64,000 bases of DNA from Marinifilum fragile JCM 15579 (GTDB lineage Bacteria > Bacteroidota > Bacteroidia > Bacteroidales > Marinifilaceae). The stretch spans positions 1 to 64,000 of the forward strand of contig NZ_BAZX01000015.1 in assembly GCF_001310955.1 (NCBI RefSeq). The letters are read 5' to 3'. Below are positions 46,239 to 53,211 of this stretch, one piece after another (position 1 is the stretch's first letter; every line of letters starts with the position of its first letter). The notes below the pieces were generated by a model. It saw nothing but the letters and a program-made list of their open reading frames with translations. It searched no databases and was not told the DNA's origin. Made by a program: the position numbers and the translations under genes.

Positions 46239-46268
46239 TGCCGCAAGTATGTGACTTGTGGTAATAAC
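46239..46268 (+). repeat. Left REP-like palindrome of the RAYT element
   Basis: CCGCAAGT and ACTTGTGG form a hairpin within TGCCGCAAGTATGTGACTTG and the following GTGGTAATAAC. Its reverse complement closely matches the element at 46830-46859 on the other side of the transposase. Confidence 0.8.
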
Positions 46269-46279
46269 AAAAAATACCA

Positions 46280-46825
46280 ATGAGTCGAAATTATAAATTT
46301 AGAGATCAGGAAAGCAGGTATTTCATAAGTTTTGCTACGGTACATTGGATAGATGTATTTGTGAGACCACAATACAAAGACATACTTGTGGATAGTATAA
46401 ATTATTGCATTAAAAATAAAGGCTTAATAGTATATGGATGGGTAATCATGACCAGTCATGTGCATATGATTATTGGTACTAAACAAGATAAGATGCAGGA
46501 TATTGTTCGAGATCTAAAAAAATATACCTCAAAGGAAATCATTAAGGCTATTCGAGAGAATCCAAGAGAAAGCCGTAGGGATTGGATGTTGTGGATGTTT
46601 GAACGAGCAGGCAAGAAAAATGGGAACAACAAAAATATTCAGTTTTGGCAACAGAACAATAATCCTATTGAATTATCGGATAATAAGATTTTAGATCAGA
46701 AACTAAATTATTTACACAATAATCCCGTGGAAGAAGGATTTGTTGTTGAATGTCACGAATACAAGTATAGTAGCGCAATTGATTATGCCAATGGGACAGG
46801 ATTAATAGATATTGTGCTGGTATAG
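46280..46825 (+). CDS. REP-associated tyrosine transposase (RAYT, Y1/IS200-like)
   Basis: A 181-residue HUH-superfamily single-strand endonuclease. The metal-binding histidine pair is in VIMTSHVHMIIGTKQD (H-x-H). A Y1_Tnp core is evident from RYFISFATVHWIDVFVRPQYKDILVDSINY to YLHNNPVEEGFVVECHEYKYSSA. The catalytic tyrosine is probably in LKKYTSKEI. It begins 11 nt after the left palindrome and ends 4 nt before the right one, so the whole unit is 46239-46859. RAYTs recognise and spread such palindromes, and a third copy lies 1.1 kb to the left. It appears intact. Confidence 0.93.
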   Translation: MSRNYKFRDQESRYFISFATVHWIDVFVRPQYKDILVDSINYCIKNKGLIVYGWVIMTSHVHMIIGTKQDKMQDIVRDLKKYTSKEIIKAIRENPRESRRDWMLWMFERAGKKNGNNKNIQFWQQNNNPIELSDNKILDQKLNYLHNNPVEEGFVVECHEYKYSSAIDYANGTGLIDIVLV

Positions 46826-46829
46826 CGTT

Positions 46830-46859
46830 GTTATAGCCACAAGTCACAGACTTGCGGTA
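46830..46859 (-). repeat. Right REP-like palindrome of the RAYT element
   Basis: GTTATAGCCACAAGTCACAG continuing into ACTTGCGGTA is the reverse complement of the left element with few mismatches. CCACAAGT and ACTTGCGG form its own hairpin. Confidence 0.8.
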
Positions 46860-46958
46860 GTAATGGGCAAGAAGGGAAGAACGAAAATTTGAAACTTATT
46901 CGATTGGTATAAAAGAATTAGATGCTTTAAATTAGTAGGATCAACAAAACCTTTGAGT

Positions 46959-47414
46959 ATGATACCAAAAGAAGATGCCACAAAAAAACCTTTTGCACCT
47001 GTAATAATCCTTATTGGTATACTTTACCTAACGATTGCCTGTACCAATGAAAAACCGGAAGATGATTCTTTAGCTGAGGCATACAAATCGCTGCAGGGAG
47101 AATGGCAGTGGGTAAAAACCGAAAGTCCTCGCACACGAAGCGAGTTTACGCCCGCATCAGAAGGATACCAGGAAAAGATTGTGTTCAAAACCAACGACAC
47201 GGTGGAGTATTACAGAGATGAGGTGTTGAGTCACAAGTATCCATACCAACTAAAGTATAGGATAGATAACTCGATGGATGTCAATAGTGATTCTACATTG
47301 GTTTTGGTCATCAATAAGGGAACAGAGTCTTACTTTTCTACCAAAAAGGATACCTTAATCATTAACCAATCTTATGTGGACGGGCCTGTTACTTACTATG
47401 AACGCAAAAAGTGA
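46959..47414 (+). CDS. Lipocalin-like lipoprotein, unknown
   Basis: A 151-residue protein. After a hydrophilic start (MIPKEDATKKPFAP) a hydrophobic stretch VIILIGILYLTIAC ends in a cysteine, consistent with a lipoprotein signal, though the N-region is long. The mature part SLQGEWQWVKTESPRTRSEFTPASEGYQEKIVFKTNDTVEYYRDE resembles the small lipocalin-like domains common in Bacteroidota lipoproteins. It overlaps the region before the DUF3788 gene. Confidence 0.6.
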   Translation: MIPKEDATKKPFAPVIILIGILYLTIACTNEKPEDDSLAEAYKSLQGEWQWVKTESPRTRSEFTPASEGYQEKIVFKTNDTVEYYRDEVLSHKYPYQLKYRIDNSMDVNSDSTLVLVINKGTESYFSTKKDTLIINQSYVDGPVTYYERKK

Positions 47415-47457
47415 ATGTGACTTATTTTTATTTCTAATCCTAAATAAACCCAAACCT

Positions 47458-47880
47458 GTGACCGATATTAGCATTTTCCCCGACAAAACCATAAAGCCCA
47501 CCTTTAATGATGTAAGAGATCAATTAGGCGATTTGTATCCCTTGTGGGATAATATTTACAATTTGGTATACGAGAAATACCCCAATGCAATAGAGGAATG
47601 GAATTATCCTGGTAAAAATTATGGATGGAGCTTTCGCATAAAGGATAAGAAAAGAGCCATTCTTTATTTTTTGCCAAGAGAAAATCGCTTTTTGGTGGCT
47701 TTTGTTTTCGGCCAAAAAGCCTATGATGAAATTATGCAGACAGATATTGCCGAAAGCATAAAAACAGATCTATCGAAAGCGAAGAAATATGCCGAAGGCA
47801 GAGGTGTAAGAATTGAAATTAACGATGAATCTCAAATAAAGGATATTGAGAAGTTGATTGAGATTAAGTTGAAGTATTGA
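47458..47880 (+). CDS. DUF3788 family protein
   Basis: A cytoplasmic protein of 140 residues when started at GTG 47458 (MTDISIFPDKTIKPTFNDVRDQLGDLYPLWDNI). Typical DUF3788 features are WNYPGKNYGWSFRIKDKKRAILYFLPRENRFLVAFVFGQKAYDEI and the final region DLSKAKKYAEGRGVRIEI. The fold is related to YdhG/DUF1801-like proteins; the function is unknown. An ATG at 47398 would add 20 residues and overlap the previous gene, but those residues look uncharacteristic. It ends just before the SRPBCC gene. Confidence 0.8.
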   Translation: MTDISIFPDKTIKPTFNDVRDQLGDLYPLWDNIYNLVYEKYPNAIEEWNYPGKNYGWSFRIKDKKRAILYFLPRENRFLVAFVFGQKAYDEIMQTDIAESIKTDLSKAKKYAEGRGVRIEINDESQIKDIEKLIEIKLKY

Positions 47881-47930
47881 ATAAGCTTTCTTTAGCTATT
47901 AAGAATAAAGGAGTAAATAAAAATTTGCAT

Positions 47931-48367
47931 ATGACGAATAAGGATAACACTCCAATAATTACAGAACAAAGCTTCACCAAAAGCAAAGAAGAAGTATGGA
48001 AAGCCATTACCGATGCCAATGAAATGCGAAAATGGTTCTTCGCTGAGATGCCAGATCATAAGGCAGAAGTTGGTTTTACTACCCAATTTAATGTGGATGC
48101 TGGCGAAAGAGAGTTTATGCACTTGTGGAAAATTACTGAAGTGGTTCCAAAAGATAAATTGGTTTGCCAATGGGAATATGAAGGGTACGACGGAGTTGCA
48201 TGGTAACTTATGAACTATTTGAAGAAAATGAAGGTTGCAAAATTAGAGTAACAGCCACGGGTGTTGAGAGTTTCCCTAGTGATGTTCCCGAGTTCAGACG
48301 TGAAAGTTGTGAAGGTGGTTGGAAGTATTTTATCAACCAGAGATTAAAGGAGTATTTGGAGAAATGA
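47931..48367 (+). pseudogene. SRPBCC/AHSA1-domain protein, frameshifted
   Basis: The first 91 residues (MTNKDNTPIITEQSF, VWKAITDANEMRKWFFAEMP, LWKITEVVPKDKLVCQWEYEGYDG) and the continuation VTYELFEENEGCKIRVTATG to GGWKYFINQRLKEYLEK form one AHSA1-like START-superfamily fold. A one-base loss at about 48203 (GCATGGTAACT where GCATGGGTAACT is expected) creates a premature TAA. The 437-nt span is one base short of whole codons. The domain binds hydrophobic ligands; the specific role is unknown. The restored stop overlaps the ATG of the next gene in an ATGATGA arrangement, which supports the reconstruction. Confidence 0.85.
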
Positions 48368-49170
48368 TGAAGCTGGTAAAATATTTGAGTCGATTTATAA
48401 TATTCGTTCTTCTAACCATTATAACGCAAATAGGCGGATTGATCTATTTAATTAGTGTCGTTATAAACAATAAGATTAGGCTAACTTTTTGGGGTAAAAG
48501 GTTGGTGGTTTTTATGGTTTTATATGTCACAGTAAGCTTTCTGATTGTTCCTTTTGTTGCTCCATGGTTTGGAAGGGAGAAGATTAGAAATAATGATAAT
48601 TTGCAAGCAGCAACTTTTGCAACAGTATTATTGAATCGTAACTATGTTACTTCTGAAACCCATGATTTTTTGCAGAATATTTCCCAAAATCTAGAGGAAA
48701 AGAAACCAGAAGTAAAGGCTCGATACTTGGATGCTTGTTTTCCATTTTTTGATGGTTTTCCTTTGTTGCCACATTTGAGCCATAACGATGGTTGTAAGGT
48801 TGATTTTAGTTTGGTGTATGAAGATATCAATGGACAAATCGCAAATAAAAGCAAGTCTATAAGTGGATATGGAGTATTTGAAAATCCGTTAAGGAATGAG
48901 ATTGATCAGTGCAAAGATTGTTTGCAAAAAGGATATTTTCAGTATGATTATCCAAAATATATGACCCTTGGAAGGATTAATGATGATATAAAGTTTTCTA
49001 AAAGTGGAACCAATGCCTTAATCGATGCTATTTTAAGTCAAAGAAAACTCACAAAGATGTTTATTGAGCCGCATTTGAAGCAGAGGCTAAAATTAGAGGA
49101 TAAAAGAGTTAGGTTTCAAGGTTGCAGATCGGTGAGGCATGATGATCATATTCATGTTCAGATAAATTAA
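48364..49170 (+). CDS. Membrane-anchored LAS-type zinc peptidase-like protein
   Basis: A 268-residue protein from the ATG at 48364 (MMKLVKYLSRFIIFVLL). Two N-terminal membrane helices (about 8-32 and 42-63) precede an extracytoplasmic domain. It contains HNDGCKVDFSL, matching the H-x-x-G-x-x-x-D spacing of LAS metallopeptidases, and HDDHIHVQI near the end, matching their H-x-H motif. The alanine usual before the aspartate is replaced by lysine. LAS enzymes (M15, M74) cut peptidoglycan peptides, so this may be a murein endopeptidase. The start overlaps the restored SRPBCC stop. Assignment is by motif only. Confidence 0.6.
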   Translation: MMKLVKYLSRFIIFVLLTIITQIGGLIYLISVVINNKIRLTFWGKRLVVFMVLYVTVSFLIVPFVAPWFGREKIRNNDNLQAATFATVLLNRNYVTSETHDFLQNISQNLEEKKPEVKARYLDACFPFFDGFPLLPHLSHNDGCKVDFSLVYEDINGQIANKSKSISGYGVFENPLRNEIDQCKDCLQKGYFQYDYPKYMTLGRINDDIKFSKSGTNALIDAILSQRKLTKMFIEPHLKQRLKLEDKRVRFQGCRSVRHDDHIHVQIN

Positions 49171-49274
49171 TAAAAAAATCCGGGTCCCCACCCGGATTTC
49201 AAATCTAACCACTAAATGTAACCCAAATCACTAATCTATGAAAAAAACTTCGCGTTTTTTACAGTACAAATGTA
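49171..49274 (-). ncRNA. Small-RNA-like unit A of three
   Basis: On the minus strand a -7 box TACATTTG (49274 to 49267) is followed by about 68 nt and then a perfect hairpin, AAATCCGGGT-GGGG-ACCCGGATTT (49199 to 49176), running into seven T. The transcript would be about 90 nt. The centre contains TTAGTGGTTAGA, shared with units B and C. It lies just after the LAS-like gene end on the opposite strand. Confidence 0.6.
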
Positions 49275-49344
49275 TGCTTGCTTACAGTGAATTGTTTTAA
49301 GCTGATGTTAAGTAATTATAATTTTATTGCTTGATACCATTGTA

Positions 49345-49453
49345 TAAAAGAAAAATCCCAGACCAACTAGTCTGGGATTTTCTCTAACCACTAATTACTA
49401 ACCTAAAATCTAACCTATGAAAAAACTTCTCTGTTTTGTATGATTCAAATGTA
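49345..49453 (-). ncRNA. Small-RNA-like unit B of three
   Basis: A -7 box TACATTTG (49453 to 49446), then 66 nt including TTAGTAATTAGTGGTTAGAG, then the hairpin AAATCCCAGAC/GTCTGGGATTT (49380 to 49353) followed by a T-run. The stem sequence differs completely from unit A while position and length agree, as in compensatory change of a terminator stem. Confidence 0.65.
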
Positions 49454-49654
49454 GTTGATTAAAGCGTTAAGCGAACTGAACAAATGTTAAAGAAATTTAA
49501 TACCATTTAAATTTCAGTGTGAGCTGTAGGAGAAAACTTGAATTGAAATGTCGTGATATAATCAGTCAGCCATTGGGAGTCAAAAGGACTGATAACTTTA
49601 ATGGATTAATAATTGGTTTAAATCTGACTTTTGGAAGGATTTGTTGGTGGATAT

Positions 49655-49763
49655 ACAAAAGAAAAATCCCGAACGGGCGTCCGGGATTCTCTCTAACCAC
49701 TAATTACTAACCTAAATCTTTAATCTATGAAAATACTATCTTTTATAGTACACTACAAAGGTA
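49655..49763 (-). ncRNA. Small-RNA-like unit C of three
   Basis: A -7 box TACCTTTG (49763 to 49756), then 68 nt including TTAGTAATTAGTGGTTAGAG, then the hairpin AATCCCG/CGGGATT (49688 to 49665) and a T-run. Upstream of the -7, units B and C share TTAACA...TCAG...CTTAAC in the same order, and unit A shares most of it. Confidence 0.65.
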
Positions 49764-50038
49764 TGGCAAGAATTGGTTAAGACCTGAGAATAAGTGTTAA
49801 AAAACCTTAAAGAAGTTTGATCTTCAAAGAGATGGCAACTTAATAGAGAGCTATAGGTCTTTATTTGTGCGGGATTCAATGAATTTAAGGATAAAAAATT
49901 TTTTCAGTTGAAACTTAGAGCTTTAAATGATTTCTTTAGATAATGGTAAATATCTCTTTAAAACAGGAGTTTCCATAGCTCATTTTATTTATCTAAATTA
50001 GGCCTTGTTAAAACCAAAATCAATTCCAAACCTAGACT
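49764..50038. other. Intergenic region before the second ABC transporter
   Basis: No gene seen. It includes the upstream region of unit C and, on the + strand, the leader of the ABC gene. I cannot place a convincing TAnnTTTG for that gene. Confidence 0.45.
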
Positions 50039-53000
50039 ATGAATGAATCGTTACTGAAAGCCTTAATGAGACTTTTTGCCATCATTGTTGATGAGCAAAA
50101 GCTGGGATTCGAAACAGCAGCACGTGATGTTGTTGAAGGGTGGCTTCAGAAACAATTTAGCAAGGAGTGGACCGAAAAGTATCTACAGGATTTTGAGCGA
50201 TATTTAAAGGATTCTCATTGCGATGAAACGGGAGAGGTTTGTTTTATAAACAAGCATCCACAAGTGAAAGATGTTTGTGAAAAATTGGTGGAGGAAGTAG
50301 AGCAGGAGCAGAAAGTTTGGATCATGCTTCAATTGCTCGAATTTATCGATGAAACGGAATATACTGGTTACGATGAATTAGATTTGGTAAAAACGGTTTC
50401 AAAAACCTTTAATATTCCCAAAAAAGAGTTCGAATTAAGTCGACAATTTTTGATTGGAGATGAACTGTCTATTCCTTTTAACGAACATCTGCTTTTAATT
50501 GACAATAGCGAGGATTGGTCGCATGAGGTGGTGAAACATATTCGGAGTGAGAAGCTTCGGGGAAGAATTTTTGTGCTGCATTTGGAAAGTACGAATACCT
50601 TCCTGATGAAATATTTTGGAGAGTATAACCTTTTCTTGAACGGACACAATATAAAAGTAGATAGAGCTTATCTTTTATCCTATGGTTCGGTTATTCGAAG
50701 TCATAGAATCGATCCGATTTATTACTCCCAGATTGCTTCCATTTATATTGAGAAGAAAAATCTCACCGATCTTCGGTTTATTGCAAAAAATATAGAATTC
50801 AAGTTCCCGGGTTCCAATAATGGAATTTATCCGGTTAGTTTGGAAATGAACTCTGGACAATTGGTTGGAGTGATGGGCGGTAGTGGTACCGGAAAATCTA
50901 CTTTGCTAAATGTGTTAAATGGGAATTTATCCCTGCGTCAGGGAAATATCTATATCAATGGCTATGACCTTCATTTGGATAAAGATAAACTTGAGGGGGT
51001 TATTGGATATGTCCCGCAAGATGACTTGTTGGTTGAAGAACTAACGGTTTACGAGAACCTGTATTTTAATGCCAAACTTTGTTTTGATGGTACTTCGGAT
51101 AAGAAAATAGAAGAAATCATAAACAAAACCATTGAGGATTTTGACTTGGTAGAAGCCAGGAATTTAAAGGTTGGTGATCCGATTAATAAAGTGCTGAGTG
51201 GAGGACAAAGAAAGCGATTAAATATTGCATTGGAGTTAATGCGCGAACCTTCGGTTCTCCTGGTTGATGAACCCACCTCAGGCTTATCCAGTATGGATTC
51301 CGAAAAGGTAATGATTCTTCTAAAACGTCAGGTTTTGAAAGGAAAATTGGTGATTTGTAACATTCATCAACCTTCGTCTGATATTTTTAAACTTTTGGAT
51401 AAGCTAATCATGATGGATCAAGGAGGCAAGGTAATCTACTTTGGGAATCCGATTGATGCTGTTGTTTATTTTAAAACCCAATCGCATTACGTAAAGGCCA
51501 ACGAAAGTGAGTGTTTAACTTGTGGTAACGTTAACTCCGAACAGATTTTACGAATTGTTGAGGCCAGAATGATGAACGAATATGGCAAGCAAATTCGTAA
51601 GCGCAAAAGAAGTTCAGATGATTGGTACGAACTCTATAAAGAGAATATTGAGAAGAAGAACAAGGTACATGGTTCTGGCAGAAAAAAATTGATACCCAAG
51701 AACTTTTTTAGCATCCCAAAGCGTTGGGAGCAATTGAAAATTTATCTTACCAGAGACTTTAAAGCCAAACTGAGTAACAGACAGTACATGCTGATTACCT
51801 TGTTGGAGGCACCACTTTTAGCCATAATTTTGGGATATTTTACCAAATACATTAGTGGTTCTGAATCCGATCATTTGGACTATGTATTTGCGAAGAATGA
51901 AAATATTCCCTCTTTTATTTTCATGGCTGTTGTTGTTGCTTTATTCCTTGGTTTGATTATTTCGGCAGAAGAAATTCTTCACGACCGAAGAATGATGAAG
52001 CGCGAGAAATTCCTGAATTTGAGTCGATGGAGCTATTTAAACTCCAAAGTCATTATTATGTTGATTATTTCGGCAATACAGAGTTTTTTATTTGTTATTT
52101 TAGCTACCTACATTTTGGAAATTAAAGGCCTAACCTGGGAGTATTGGTTAATCCTGTATACGGCTTCGTCATGTGCCAATTTAATTGGCTTAAACCTGTC
52201 TGCTGGATTGAATTCTGTGGTAGCTGTTTATGTATCCATACCATTTATTTTGGTCCCGCAATTGCTGTTCTCAGGAGTCATTGTGAACTTTAACAAATTG
52301 CATCCTGCCATTACAACAAAAAAGTATGTTCCAATCGTTGGAGATTTAATGACTTCACGATGGGCTTACGAGGCTTTGGTGGTTGAGCAATTTAAGAACA
52401 ATCAATTTGAGAAGCAGTTTTTTCCATATGAGAAAGCGATGAGTGAATCGTCTTTTCGTTCATCCTTCCTGATTCCGGCCATGCAGCAAAGCTATAAATC
52501 ATGGTTAAAGGAAAATAACGACAAACATTATAGAGTTTTTAAAAACGAACTGTTAAAGCTTTCAGATATTTATGCCTTTCCAACAGACTTGGAAGTAACT
52601 AAACGAGTTTTGCGAGATTCTTCGGCAAGAGTGCAAACCTGGCTCGAGCATGTTAAGCAAGCAGGCTGGAAAGAATATAAAGAACAATCAAATCATAGAG
52701 ATCAGGTTTACGAAGAGATTATTGATGAACTTGGCGACAGAAAGAAAATTATTGAATACAAAAATACCCATCACAACGAGGCTATTGAGCAAATCGTAAC
52801 CAACAGAAGAGAAATTAATAAGTTGATAAGGTATAAGGATGAATTTATTCAACTAAAAGATCCTGTTTTTCAAACTCCCATTAGTCAAAATGGGCGAGCT
52901 CAGCTGTTTGCCTCACAAAAGCGACTTGGCAATTATTTAATTGATACATTTTGGTTCAATGTTACAATTATTTGGTTAACAACAATCATTTTTTATTTCT

Positions 53001-53107
53001 CCTTGTACTTTGATGTACTGCGCAGATTCCTATTGCTAATTGAAATTTTATGGGTGACCATATTGCCTGAAGGAGATATCAGAATTAGAAGAAAACGTCA
53101 GAAATAA
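50039..53107 (+). CDS. ABCG-like ABC transporter, paralogue of the 23.9-kb protein
   Basis: A 1022-residue half-transporter with the same order of parts as its paralogue: helical N-terminus (1-165), FHA-like beta segment (about 180-260), ATPase and membrane domain. Walker A is GVMGGSGTGKSTLLNVLNG, signature VLSGGQRKRLNIALEL and Walker B SVLLVDEPTSGLSSMDS. The ABC-2 segments include PSFIFMAVVVALFLGLIISAEEIL and LIGLNLSAGLNSVVAVYVSIPFILVP. A CxxC pair (ECLTCGN) after the ATPase and a charged helical insert before the last membrane helix are shared with the other copy. Unlike that copy, it has no adjacent small envelope-protein genes. Confidence 0.88.
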   Translation: MNESLLKALMRLFAIIVDEQKLGFETAARDVVEGWLQKQFSKEWTEKYLQDFERYLKDSHCDETGEVCFINKHPQVKDVCEKLVEEVEQEQKVWIMLQLLEFIDETEYTGYDELDLVKTVSKTFNIPKKEFELSRQFLIGDELSIPFNEHLLLIDNSEDWSHEVVKHIRSEKLRGRIFVLHLESTNTFLMKYFGEYNLFLNGHNIKVDRAYLLSYGSVIRSHRIDPIYYSQIASIYIEKKNLTDLRFIAKNIEFKFPGSNNGIYPVSLEMNSGQLVGVMGGSGTGKSTLLNVLNGNLSLRQGNIYINGYDLHLDKDKLEGVIGYVPQDDLLVEELTVYENLYFNAKLCFDGTSDKKIEEIINKTIEDFDLVEARNLKVGDPINKVLSGGQRKRLNIALELMREPSVLLVDEPTSGLSSMDSEKVMILLKRQVLKGKLVICNIHQPSSDIFKLLDKLIMMDQGGKVIYFGNPIDAVVYFKTQSHYVKANESECLTCGNVNSEQILRIVEARMMNEYGKQIRKRKRSSDDWYELYKENIEKKNKVHGSGRKKLIPKNFFSIPKRWEQLKIYLTRDFKAKLSNRQYMLITLLEAPLLAIILGYFTKYISGSESDHLDYVFAKNENIPSFIFMAVVVALFLGLIISAEEILHDRRMMKREKFLNLSRWSYLNSKVIIMLIISAIQSFLFVILATYILEIKGLTWEYWLILYTASSCANLIGLNLSAGLNSVVAVYVSIPFILVPQLLFSGVIVNFNKLHPAITTKKYVPIVGDLMTSRWAYEALVVEQFKNNQFEKQFFPYEKAMSESSFRSSFLIPAMQQSYKSWLKENNDKHYRVFKNELLKLSDIYAFPTDLEVTKRVLRDSSARVQTWLEHVKQAGWKEYKEQSNHRDQVYEEIIDELGDRKKIIEYKNTHHNEAIEQIVTNRREINKLIRYKDEFIQLKDPVFQTPISQNGRAQLFASQKRLGNYLIDTFWFNVTIIWLTTIIFYFSLYFDVLRRFLLLIEILWVTILPEGDIRIRRKRQK

Positions 53108-53122
53108 TAAAATATACCGGGG

Positions 53123-53139
53123 ATTAATCATGAATTAAT
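53123..53139. promoter_or_regulatory. Dyad upstream of the GH92 gene
   Basis: ATTAATCATGAATTAAT, two ATTAAT half sites around CATGA, lies 72 nt before the GH92 ATG. Sixteen of its 17 bases recur upstream of the GH47 gene. A candidate regulator site. Confidence 0.5.
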
Positions 53140-53211
53140 CAAAATCTTAACCATTTAGGATTTTATTTGCAGGATATATGTAGAGATATAGTATCCTAAA
53201 GCAATTTATTC

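Noticed and set aside
46280..46825. IS200/IS605 insertion sequence with tnpB
   Set aside because: There is no TnpB gene. The close flanking palindromes and single ORF match a RAYT element instead.
49201..49320. Short + strand frames starting ATGAAAA within the three RNA-like units (for example MKKTSRFLQYKC and MKKLLCFV)
   Set aside because: They share only the ATGAAAA start and differ entirely afterwards in sequence and length. Promoter and T-tract orientation fit the minus strand better.
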